The notes under the pieces: generated by a model
Database searches by the model: none
Seen by the model: the letters and a program-made list of their open reading frames with translations, nothing else
Told to the model about the DNA's origin: nothing
Position numbers and translations under genes: made by a program
Shown: one piece after another, positions 32,362 through 44,100 of the stretch
Layout: each line of letters starts with the position of its first letter
Numbering within the stretch: position 1 is the stretch's first letter
From: Klebsormidium nitens
Lineage: Eukaryota; Streptophyta; Klebsormidiophyceae; Klebsormidiales; Klebsormidiaceae
NCBI GenBank assembly: GCA_000708835.1
Contig: DF237475.1
Coordinates: forward strand, 1-63,405
Reading direction: 5' to 3'
DNA length: 63,405 nt

Positions 32362-34331
32362 TTACCTGGTCACTCCTCCTTCTGTTGTTACCGCGTAATT
32401 GGGGATTGTCCTGACCATGACCGGCTTGGCGTGGCAGTGGATCTTGTGCGTCCTCCAATGGAGTTTCTGATGCTCCCTTCTGCATGAGAGATTGGCGCTG
32501 CCAGCTGGTCTTGCAGAATCAATGACTATCAGCTACGGAAAGGAAGCAAGATAGAAAACTCTCCAATCACTGCTGTCAACTGTCCTCTGGGAGAAACGAA
32601 AATTCGGATCAAGTTTGCATCATATCCAGTGGAAAGACAATAACCTTCGATACTCAAGTATTGCAGCTACTGGACTATTGTAGTGTCCGAACATTGATTG
32701 CAATGTTATGCATCTTGCTGTGCTGCAAAGTGGTCGCCGTGCACCATTCACCATTAAGTACAACTAGTCAATCCACGATCGTAGTACAGCCCTTGAGCTC
32801 GTCAACTGCCGTCACCAGAACATAGTAATTCTTAGACGACACAACGTGTCATCAACAACAAAGTTCAAGAAGTTGGCAGCGAGAAATGCGCTTTTGCGCT
32901 GCCTGTGACTGGCCTTATACCCGCTTTTGAATAAGAGCCCCTTCTTCATTATGCCCCTGTGAATTCGCGGAAGCGTAGATTACAAATGTGGGAACATAAA
33001 AGAGAGAGATGATGTATAAATATTGCTTACCTGCAGTAGCGAGCTACTCCGCACTTGGCACACCTGCTGAAAGCCCCTGGGTGTGGCTCGGGTGCCTCTG
33101 TGCACAGGTTCCAGGAGCATACAGTCCTCATCGGTGGGGCATGAGTCACTGTGTACCTCTTCATGATTGTCCAGATCTCTTCTGGGAAATAGCTCCGAGA
33201 CAGTGGCTCTGGGCAAGTAGGCAACCCAACATCTGGTAGCGGCTCCCTCAACAGTCTTGCTCTGATGTAAGCAAAAGGTCCGAACTCTGGTTGCACGGCG
33301 TTGATGACGAGCTTGTGAGCTTTGAGAGAGGACAGAGCATCGATCTGCCTCAACCTCTGCAAGGCAGCTTCGCTCTCCACCAGTCGAATGATTGCCACAT
33401 TGCATCTGAATGCTGGACAACCTACCCGCTCAGATATCTGCTTCAGAGAAATGAGGTTTGAGATCTCGCGCCTGTGCGTGCTCTCATAGATTGCAGAGAT
33501 GACCCGGAGCAATCCGCTGTCAATCGCCCATGTTTGGCTGTCTGTATAGAGTGCGAGCGATGCGACGATGCTGGATACAAGAAGTCTCAGCTCGCAAATA
33601 TTTTCAGTATCACGAAGCCTTTTAGCAAGCTTCTTTGTAAAAACGCAAGCAAAGCCCTCAAAGATGTCTTCCAGATTTGAGAGGTGCTTCATAGTCTCCC
33701 TGCAAACCTTTGAGCTCTTCATAAAGTGGACAAAGCCGACCAGGCCCAAACGCAAGAAAAACTGCGTCAAGTCAGGGTTTGCTTTATGCTCTTGAGAAGA
33801 AAGCCTTCCGAGTCCTTGCCTGAAATTGAACGCAAACTCCTGAGCGAGCGTTTGAGCGGCTGCACAATCTCTGACTAGGCATTCCACCACAACTTTGCTG
33901 TCTGCCAGCCTGACAAGCGCCAAGCTGCTTGGGACCATAAGGGTTCTGTTGTCTGACACTGCATTGTTTTCTTCAGTATAGTTCTGCTCGGCATCGACAA
34001 TTCCTTCAGAAACACTGCACTCGTCCATTATTTGAGCTGGCAGTGCCCCCCCATCTTCTTGAGAAGGACTTTGCTCGCTGTCGTCAAAGACCGCATACTC
34101 CCTGCTGCCTGGATGCCTTGGAGCTTCTGCAATCCTCCCAAATAGCACCTTCAAGCAGGCTCCTCCTTGGAATGCAGCCAGCTCTTGCGCTTTCCTGGCG
34201 AACTCTGGTTCTGCATCCTCCTCATGCGCGTCCTTCACCATTTTGTAACCCCTTAGGACTTCGCGGTTGTGATTAGACATCAAAAGAGAGGTGCACAGCT
34301 CTACAAAAGCGTTGCACGTGGAATCCGCCAT
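32362..34331 (-). CDS. C-terminal MYND zinc-finger protein, 2 exons, about 472 aa
   Basis: Exon 1 is 34331-33031 and exon 2 is 32479-32362; the AG|A junction keeps frame. The intron splits the zinc finger: exon 1 ends CSWNLC...RCAKCGVARYC and exon 2 continues RREHQKLHWRTHKIHC, so together they supply the cysteines and histidines of a complete MYND finger (residues about 403-448). MYND fingers are protein-interaction modules. The N-terminal 400 residues are mostly helical (LVRLADSKVVVECLVRD, LRLLVSSIVASLALYTDS) and may be armadillo-like, but no family is recognised. The architecture resembles the many algal proteins with a C-terminal MYND. The frame is open from a GTG at 34355, but the first ATG is at 34331, in good context (AATAATGG). 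Exon 2 could end either at TAA (32364) or at a GTAAAG donor overlapping it. Confidence 0.85.
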
Positions 34332-35190
34332 TATTTGCTGTCTCTGCCTGCCCACCTTTGAGTTAGCGGGAAAAGTCTTCTCGACTATCTATGATGCATA
34401 CGCCGAACTCACAGCGAAGTTGCTCAAGCGCTTCAAAGGTACCTACAAATCGTTCACAGCAGCTGTTGGCTTGCATCGCCGCCCGACCCCTCCTGCATTC
34501 CTTGCCCCTGAAATTTAGGACCTAAAGTCTGATGTCGCAATGAAGTTGAGCTGTTTTGCCACGAGCTCCACGGGAGCTCCACACAAAGTTTGCTCACTGC
34601 GGCCCCTTCACTGTCAGGTTTGCGGCTCGACACTTTTGCCATTGGCGCCAATTTTGAACTCGCTCTCCGCCAGGTTGAGTCCACGTGGCCCTTCAATTGA
34701 ACACGCGCGGCGCGCGGGGGTTGAAATGGACTAGCGTCGGCGGAGATGCATCTCGTTGAAGAGGTTGGGACGTGTACACGCCGCGCGCGCATTGTCATCA
34801 ACTCCGGCCCGGGTCTGCAGTCAGACTCAAACGCCTTTTGAAATTGTAGCAGCACTAGCATGTTCTGAGATGTCACGGGGTCGAGGAGCGCCTCGCCAGA
34901 GGGCTTCTAATCTAATAGTATTACATAGTGCATTGAGCTGATGAACATTGCATTCAGAAGGAGCGCAGAGCTCAGTGATCGCCTCATGGCCTACTAGCAT
35001 CATGGGCGAGATCGCACGGAAGTGGTGGCTCATGAGCTGCTGCAAGATTGCGGCAGGTCGCACATGTACACGCGGCGCATTTAGCGAGTGGTATGCAGAG
35101 GTGTCTTGGATAGAAGACGTCTGAGCTCCATGCACTTGTCCTAGGAGATGAGCCAATTAAGCTTCCAAGCAGCTGTCAGTAGTTGCAACC
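34332..35190. promoter_or_regulatory. Divergent upstream region between MYND and dynein genes
   Basis: An 859-bp spacer between start codons that face away from each other; it should hold both promoters. It contains a GC-rich patch (about 34690-34810) and short repeats such as GAGCTCCACGGGAGCTCC near 34563. No TATA or X-box-like ciliary motif was recognised by eye. Confidence 0.4.
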
Positions 35191-38100
35191 ATGGAGGGGT
35201 TGCGGCTGGAGGGCATAGAGGCGCACCGGCCTATGAGTGCGGACGCCCATGAAAATGGTCCAAAACCGGACAGGGTGTCCGGCTTTTTCAGCCCCCAGGT
35301 ACCCTCTAGACGTTCATCTCAGTGGGCAGCTAACAATGGTAAAGTCAGCGGACGTGAGAATCAAAGCAGTGTAGTGAGCTCCTCCCCAAAAAGGAAGAGC
35401 TCAACCGCCTGGGAAGAGAGCCAAGTGCTCTCATCCGCTCCAATGAATCAGAACAGCGATACAATGAGCAACATTAGCTCTCCAAAATCTGGGATCGCGT
35501 CTCCGAAGAGGCTCAGCATGCAGAGGTCTCAGACAATGCGCGCCTCGAAAGAATCGAGCGCCTCTAAGCATCCCGAGCGATCAGACAGTGCCGCGCAGAT
35601 GGCGCGGGAGCGGAGGGGAACTCTGGAGAGTTACAGTCCGCGTACGCAGATGGAGCTGATGGACCACCCCTTGGGGGAGCTCCTACTGCCGATTCTACCC
35701 CCCCAAGAGGGGGAAAACGGCCATGGCGGTTTGCCAGTCAGAACATCTAATGTGAAGCACTACTATGGGGTGGCGGCCAAACGGCGGTCATCTTACCAGG
35801 GGGGCGCGCCGGTAGCCCCGGTGCTGCCTGTCAAACATCCCCCCGCCCTGGCCCAGTTTCTGGAGAGCGGTGGTGCAAAGCCCAGTGAGATCCAAAGTGA
35901 GGAAGCCAATGCAGCTGCAAGTAATCAAAGGATTGCGGAGAAGATCGCAGAGCGGCGCCAATCATATGCTGGCATAGGCTTACGGGACCCAGGCAGCCCC
36001 AAGCGACAGGGCGGCCGGTTAAGCATGAAGGTTAGCTCTAACCAGCGGCGGGCAAGCGAGGCGCCCGGGGCAGACCCGTCCAGCTTTGCATTGAGAACTC
36101 CGTACCAATTGAAGCCGCGACGCGTCTGGATGCTAGAGGAGGCGTTTCGGTCGGTCCGAGAGGGGGCCGAAGCTCTGGCGTCGGAAGATTTCCCAACCGA
36201 GGGGGAGGCGCGGTGGCTGGGCGTGGGGGGAGCGGCGGAGTGGCGGCCGTGCATGGTGCTGGGGTATGACGTCAGCGAGCATAAGTACTGGGTACAGTGG
36301 CTGGCACCGCGACCCGGGGACAGCGATGCGTGTGCGCGCAGGTTCCAGGCTGCACGGATGAATGTGAGGATTGTCAACACTAGCGAGGGGGGGCACTTTT
36401 GGCAGAAGCCTAGAGAGGCAACCGGGGGGGTGGAGAGACGGCTGGGAAAGGTGGGTGATCTTGGTGAGAAGCGAGCAAGTCGTGGAGGTGCGCTGGGGCA
36501 TCGAGATGGACGGGGGATGACGGCAATACTGGCGGAGCTGGCGGAGGAGTATGTTGGGCAGTCGCACCAGCTGGCGGTTTGGGAGCAAGAAGGAGAAGCA
36601 GAAAACGGTGAGGACTTCATTACCGGTTTGCCTTGACCAATGAATCATCCACAACACAAGGGCATGTTGTCAAAACGTTGACGAACGCGACAGTTCCTCT
36701 GACGAGATTACTTTGCCGCTAAATATGTCAAACAGTTGAACGTTCTGAGTTGGAAGAACGTTCATCTACCGTAAGTGCCCAGTATGTGTTTGAAAGTTTT
36801 GAAAGTTTATGAGTTTTCTGCTGTTCATTTTCACCTTCACACATGATCTCGAAACACGGCCATCTCAATTGTCACACCCGTTTTGAGACCTCGATTTTGG
36901 AAGCGACATTTTACATCTGCAGGGGACATCTCTGAGTCGGCCCCTACAGGGCCCCGCCCCATCCCAGTGCCCACCTACTCCTACGCCGACTTTCGCGCCG
37001 CCGTCTCCAACAGGGCCTTTCTCTGCCAGCCCGCCCTGCAGCCCATGCTCCTCGAAATGAGCCACCTCCTCGAGGCCCTGTCACGGGTAGAGTTGCTCGA
37101 CAGCCGTCGGAGGGTATTGACACCAATGGAAGCGCGGGCCCACCAGAGCAAGGTGTTGAAAGACGGTGTGCGATACGTGCGGGAGCACTTGGTTGAGGAG
37201 ATGGTGGATAGCCTGGCCCTCGGGCTGGGCCGCTGGACGATGAAGATGGAGCAAGCAATTGGGGACCAGCAGTCGGCAAAGGTTCTAAGGTGAGGATCTC
37301 CTTGATAACCTGCACGTGCATCCAGCTTTGGATAAACGGCTCCGCGCGTCTTGAACTGTCCGGCATCCTGCCCAGACAAGAAGCTACTGCGGGGACGATG
37401 TCTGCTGTCTGTCTGTCAAGAGGAGCGCGGTCGACTTGTCAAAGACCCCCGCCCTGCTTAGCCCCTCGTTCCTTTTCCAGATGCTCAGGCGCAGATTTCG
37501 TTCGACCAATCAGAATGGTCGGAGCCATCCACTTTTCGTGCCTGCTGCGCTCCTTCAAGGCATGTTCCACCGATGCACGATCTCAAAACGGAGGACAAAC
37601 TCCTTTGTCAACTCTCATACAACTCCTACGGCACGTCCTTATTGCCAAGCCAACGTCGAAACATCTCCGAAACTTTTGAGCACCCCTGCCGTCTGCAGAT
37701 GGGCGAATTTGAGATTGGAAGAGGCCCTCTGCGGCGCCCTCCAGGGGACGCTCCTCCGGTACACCGAGCTCTTCCAGCATCCGCGGGGGGATCCCCCGGG
37801 GGCCCCGGTGTTCGAGGTGGGCATGTCGATGCGGGGGGACGGCCAGCTGGAGCTACAGGCGCAAACCGGGGTGCTCGCCACCTTCTCCGGTCACCTGGTG
37901 AGCCAAACGGCCTTTGAGCTCTTCTTTGGGGAGTGGACTGGGAGATGGTCTCGGAACGTTGGCAGTCAAGCAGAACGGGTTTCTGGAGCCTTCAAGTCGA
38001 CTTTCGTCCTTCGCGTGGTGTTTTTCAGATCGATGAAATGAGGAATGAGATGAGAGTTGAGAGATGAAAGATGAGAGAAGATTGCGTGTTTCTTTCCTGT

Positions 38101-41100
38101 TATCGCAGTAGATTAGTCATTGGTACTTTTACATGTACTATACCTGGAGATATGAAGGTGTCATATTCCTGAGAACATTCATGCCCCAGATTGTGCTGAC
38201 GTGAGGTTAATGAAAGTCTGCTGTTCCGCTCGCAGCTCGATGACCTGGAGGAGACTCTTCGCAACACGCCCGCCTTCAGCCCGTCCGATGATCGTTACGT
38301 CCAGGTGGGGCCAGAGAGCGATCCACTTATGTAGATCAGTCTGTGTTCAAAATCTTTGGTGACGTGACTGGGGTGGATGAACATCAGAGTGGTCTCGCAA
38401 ACGCATAAACTTGGAGAGGCCCTATGAATCCTGTAAGTTTCCATCATTGAGTCCGACTCGTGCTCCCTTGTCGTGTACGGGGAAAACGTACGGTTTCTTT
38501 TCAGTCCTCAAAGTCTCCAAGACTGTCTCACATACGCCTGCTCTTCATATCTCCTCCAAAGGTGCGCGTCCCGCACTGGTAACGCCCGCACCGGTTAACA
38601 TGTCCATTTCGAGTGTTGCAAGATCGGACCAGCAACAGGCACGCAGATCTCGTAACCGTTCGCTTCTTACCGTCCACTTCAGAAAGGGCCCAAGCTGCCC
38701 CGCCCCACGCTGGCCCGCACCGCAGCGTCCGCAATCCTCCGGACGCGCTCAGCCGTCCGCACGACCATCGACGCCGCGTCCGAGCTCCTCCGGACCGCCG
38801 CTGACCAGCTCGCACAAGAGTGGGCGTCCAAGCTGCCGGGTCACGTGGCAGCCTTCTCCGACGGCCACGCGGCAGCTTCTGGAGACGGCGAGAACGCCAC
38901 CGACAGCTCGCTGGAGAAAGTCGAGAGCCTGAAAGCGTACCTGGAGAGACTGGGAGAGGTTGAGAAAGCGGTTTTGGGATACCACGGCCGGGCCTTCGGC
39001 GAGGTGTTCGTTCTAAACTGCCGCCAGCCGCTGCACTGGCTGGCGGCCGAGCGGGCGGAGCGGCGGGAGGCCCTGTCTCGGGAGCTGTTTGAAACTCTAC
39101 ACGACTGCGTACGGCTGGTGCAGTCGCAGCTCGACCGGAACGAGGCCCTCCTGCGGACGGACCTGGATGACGTCACCCCCGAGGAGCTGTCGGAACTGGA
39201 GCGGTTCACCGGGCGCTACGACGGGACGCACGCGGGATTGCTCGCGAGCCTGCGCGAGGGCCGGGAGGCGCTGGACGCGCTCGAGAACCTGCGCGCGCCG
39301 CTGAGTCAGCATGACGTCAGCGCGCTGTGGGAGGCCGCGCGCGAGGCCGTCGCGCACGCGGAGCGGGTGTCGGACGTCCGCGGAAGGCTATGGATCGTCA
39401 AACCCGGGGTTATCGCCGGGATTAGGCGCCGGCAGGCGGAGTTACTGGAGGCGGTCAAGGAAAGAGTCGCGGCCGCCGCAGGGTTTGAGGGCTTGGAGGA
39501 TCTCGAAGCCGCGGGCGAGTACCAGGCGCAAATGGCGGCGACTTTGCGCGAGCTCTTAGAGCATCTAGAGGCGGCGAGAAAGCTGCAGGTGCAGGAAACG
39601 CTGCTGGGCATCGACCAGCTGCCCGACTGTCTGGAGCTGCTGACCCCGGCCGTCCGAAAGGTCCGATTCTGTGCGAACGTCTGGGCGCTTGCGTCCGAAT
39701 ATCTGGCGGTCCAGAGGGCGCACGAGGAGGCGCCGTTCAAGCAGATGAACGTCGGCCGGGCGCACCTGCGGGTCGCCGAGCTCGCGGACAAGATCGACGA
39801 GCTTGGGGGATCCCCCGGCGCGCGCGAGCTGGGGGGATCCCCCGCGGGCGGGGTTCTGCGGTTCCTGGAGGCGCAGGTACGCGACATTCTGCGCGAGCTG
39901 CCGGTGCTCGCGAAGCTGCGCCACCCGGGCGTGCGGCAGCGGCACTGGGAGGAACTTGGACCGGTACTCGGCGCCCGGTTCTTAGAAACCGGGCGGGACG
40001 ACCCGACGCTCGCGGCGGTGCTCGCGCTGCGGCTGTCGGAGCGCCGGGATGACGTCAGCCCGGTGCTGGAGCGCGCGATCCAGGAGTACGCGCAGGAGGT
40101 GTGCCTGGAGAAGATGGAGGAGGAGCTGCGGCGAGCGGCGGTCGAGGTCGCGCAGGGTGTGGAGCTGCGGGGTTTAGGCGACATCGAGGCGCTGCTGGGC
40201 GAGCAATTGGTCGCCATCAACTCCCTGCTGAGCAGCCCGTTCGCGAAGGCGTTCGAGGGGATGGCGCGCACGTGGCGCGAGCGGCTGGGGCATCTGCGCG
40301 CGTGCCTGGGGGAGCTGGTGCGCGCGCAGGAGGCGTTCCAAAAGCTGGAGCCGGTGTTCAGGTGAGAACCGGGCGGTATCTGTGCCCTTCATTGTAGGGG
40401 TGAGCGTCTGAAGCAGCGTCGCTTGATGGAGTGTTACCTTGCCGAAGCGAAATTGGAAAGATTCAGAGACAGACTCAGGAACGAATTTTGATGGATTGTT
40501 TTACAGAGAGAATCATCTTTGCGTGATGAAGAATGGAGCTCACTTTCGGATTTGCCCCTAGAAACAAAAAGTTTTTACTCGGTCAAATCAAACGTGTCTC
40601 GGGGTGAGAGGGACAATTTGATGAGCTTCGGTCGAAATAGATGTTGAGGCATAAAGACATAGTTAAAATAGTGGTGAAAGTTTCTGGTCACGAAGAGATG
40701 GCCACATTTCGTCGAAGAATCTGGTTCTTCTCTGTGTGGTCTTTGGATAATCGATTTGTGCGACGGATTGCTCAAGGCGTTGAGTCGTACGCTTGTCTCT
40801 TTCTCCTCCGTCTCCTCCTTTACCGCACTCGTCTCCCAGAACATTGTCCATCTTCTTGCTTGTGTCTTATTGGAGGTTTTACGTCGCGTCTTTGCTCGAA
40901 CAACGCCCCGAAACTCGCCCACTTTATTTTCAGTTTCTGTGCTCTTTCATACCTTCTGGGGCCAGCATGATTAAGCACATGCCTCTGATCCCCTCCGATT
41001 CCGTTCCAGGTCCCCTCACCTCCAGCAGCTCCTCCCCTCCGAGCACCGCCAGTTCCAATCCGTGGCTGCCACGTGGCAGGCCGTCCTGGCCCTGGCCTCC

Positions 41101-44100
41101 CAGCGCCGCTTCTTCCTCTTTCTCTGCGAGAGCACGCTCGTCACCAAAGACATTCCGGCCTGCAACCTCGCCATGGCGGACTTCCGCTCGAAGCTGACGT
41201 CAGCTCTGGACGGAAAGCGCGCCCGCTTCCCGCGGCTGCACTTCTTGACCGACGACGAGCTGGTCACGTTCGCCAGCCTGGAGCTTAACCCGACCGTTGA
41301 CCCGGGCCAAACCCTGATCTGCAAGTGCTTCCAGAGCCTGTCCTCTGTTGAGTTTAGCCAAGACCGGAAGATTGTGGCAGTTACCGGGCTCGATGGGGAG
41401 AGGGTTACGCTAACCCAGGTGGTGGGCACCAAAGACGAACCGTTGGAGAAATGGCTCGCCGCTCTAGATACGGAGATCCGAACTACCCTGAAAGCGGGGC
41501 TGGCAAAAGCAGTGGAGTATTTGGAAAGCGGAAGAGGGGCCTCATTGTCACATTTCTGCAGCATGAAGAAGGAGGACGGGATTAGTTCGACCAGTCGGAG
41601 AAGCGAACCGGGCGGTTTTGAGGAGGGGGTACCGGGTAATCTGCCGTCCCAGAGCGTGGGTTTGGCGCTACAAGTGAGCTTTACACGGCAGGTGGAAAAG
41701 GTTCTGAGCAGAGACGAAAGCGCAGACCTGAAACGTCGGGGCCTGCACTCAGAGCTGGAAAGGATGCAGGAACAAGTTGAGGATCTGCGGGCCGCTGTGG
41801 CGAAGGGACTGGGCGGGTTAGCGCGGGTTAAGGCCAAACGGCTGATCCGTTTGGGCGCCCGGTTGAGCAGGACTTTGCGACAGCTCATCGAGTGCCCGGG
41901 GAAAGATCTTCACCAGGATAGGTTTGCCTGGCAGAAGCACCTTCGGTTCTACTTTGACCCGGCTGCCCCCCGGGGTGCAGCTTGCCGGCTAGAAATGGCC
42001 GGGGCGAAACTCAGCTACGGGTTTGAGTTCATTGGGCGACAGGAAAGGGGCATCGTGACGTCAGACATGGAGCGGTGCTTTGCGGGGCTCCTGGGCGCGG
42101 TCGCAAGCGGCGGCTGCGCTCTGGTGACCGGAACTCCGGGGGCCGGAAGGGCGGAAGTGGTGCGGGCTCTCGCGGCCGCGGCGGGTAAAACCTGCCTCTT
42201 CGCGAGTTGCTCCGAGGGGATGTCGGGAGACCGGTTGAGCGGAGTGATGCGCGCGAGCATCGCGAGCGGCACGTGGTTCTGTTTGCGTGACGTTGGCGCG
42301 GTGGGCGCTGACGTGGCACAGAGCCTGAGCCAGCAGCTGGCGTCAGTAAAGCAGGCGCTGACATCATCGGGAGGGAGGGTCCAGCTGGCAGGCAGCAGCG
42401 TGCAGGTCGATCGGACGGCCGCTGTATTCTGCACAGCCCAGATCGACGGCCCTCAGCCGTCGGATCGACTTGCGGCGGCCTGCCGCGCGACGGCGCTCGG
42501 GGACGGCGCGACGGTTGCTGACGTGGCAGGTGGGCTGATGCACGCGGAAGGGTTTGAGAACTGGGAGAATTTGGGTCGGAAGCTCGCGACCGCGCTCCAG
42601 TTCGCGTCGCAGCAACTAGGGGCGCGGCACTTCGCCGCGGGGCTCCCGGCGGCGCACGCGCTGGTCGAGCGCGCGGTGCGCGCGCGAGCGGAGATGACGT
42701 CAGCAGGGTTTGGAAACGTGAGCGAGGAGGCGCTGCTGGCGGGCGTGGTGGAGAGGGGCATCGCGCCCGGCTTGCTCGGGGACGAGCTGACGTCATTCCA
42801 GCGGCTGCTGACGAATGTGTTCCCCGGCGGAGGCCGGCCGGTGGACACGAACGGCCGGCTGAAAGAGGCGGTTAGGGAAGCGGTTAGGGAGCGGGGTTTA
42901 AGCGAGGTTTCGGGGACGGTTCAAAAGTGTGTGCAGCTGCAGGAGTGTATGGCGCTGGAATGTTTGGGAACGGTCGTCTGTGGAGAGGCGGGGGCGGGAA
43001 AGACGGAGCTGATTGCTTTACTGGCGCGAGCAAGTGAAAAGCTGACGGGAACTAGAGTGACGATCGAAACCGTGGCGCTTGCTGGGGCGAGCGCGGAGCA
43101 GATTGCTGCCAGGTGCGACGACATCTTGGGCCGTCAGGATGGCGACACGTGGGTGGTGTTCGACGGTGCGATGGGCGCCGACCAGGCTGTTATCATCACC
43201 GGGCGCTTCGACCAGGACTCGCGCCTGTTTGCACTCTCCCGGGAAAAAGGCCACCGATTGAAAGTCATTTTCGAAGTCGATTCTCCAGAGGGAATACCGT
43301 CAGCGCTGCAGGGCCGGTGCGCGTTGGTCCACGTCAGCAGGGGAGAAGCAGTCGACTGGAACGCCCTTGTAAAAGCATGGGTGGAGCGAAGTTTGCCCCC
43401 AAGCTGGGCGGAAGAAGCGGCGCTTTTCAAACTCGTGTGTGAAAAGGCGCTCCCGGCTTGTCTCGAGCTAGCCATGACCGGGGCGCCTGCCAATTTGGAG
43501 CTTATTCCAACCGGGCTGGTGCAGAGCTTCTTGTCTCTGGTGGGGTTCACACTTGCGTCTTTCTATTCCGCCAACCCGTCGCAACGGCCGAAGAGCGGAA
43601 GAGAGGAAGGGCCGGAAGCGGATCAGGGCAAGGGCAGGCGGCGGCTCATCTCCTATGGGCGGAAGCAGGCACGTGACATGGTGAGCTGGCGGAGGCTGCA
43701 TCTGCATAAGGAGGGGGAGGGAAGTCTGGACAAAAGAGAAAGCGCTGTTGCGGCGTTAAAGTCCAGACTTGATGACGTCAAGCCCTCGGAGCGGGCTCAA
43801 ATGCTGACGACAGCCGCCGTTTTCGCGGCCGTCAACTCTCTCGGGCTCGCGATCGCGGGAGCGACGGAGCGCGCCGCGCTCGAGCACGTCATCCGTGACG
43901 TCATCCGCGACGTGGGTCCGAAAGAAGCACCCCCCCTGCCGGAGGAAAGCCTGTTCGAAGTCGGGTACAGCTGGCAGTTCCGGGCGTGGCGGCACTGGCC
44001 GGAGCTGCGGACGGAAAGCGCGGCCGCGGACGGAAAGGCGTCCGGAGCTCCGTCCGGCGACGTCAGGTTTTTCGTGCCCGTCCCAGAGACGGCGCGTAAC

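Noticed and set aside
34332-34355. 8-codon upstream extension of the MYND protein
   Set aside because: Begins at GTG; the first ATG is at 34331.
39306-40271. 321-codon minus-strand ORF
   Set aside because: It is the antisense shadow of the GC-rich dynein exon 5, whose plus frame matches the dynein tail and linker.
41016-41888. 290-codon minus-strand ORF
   Set aside because: Antisense of dynein exon 6; composition is Ser/Arg-rich as expected for a shadow frame.
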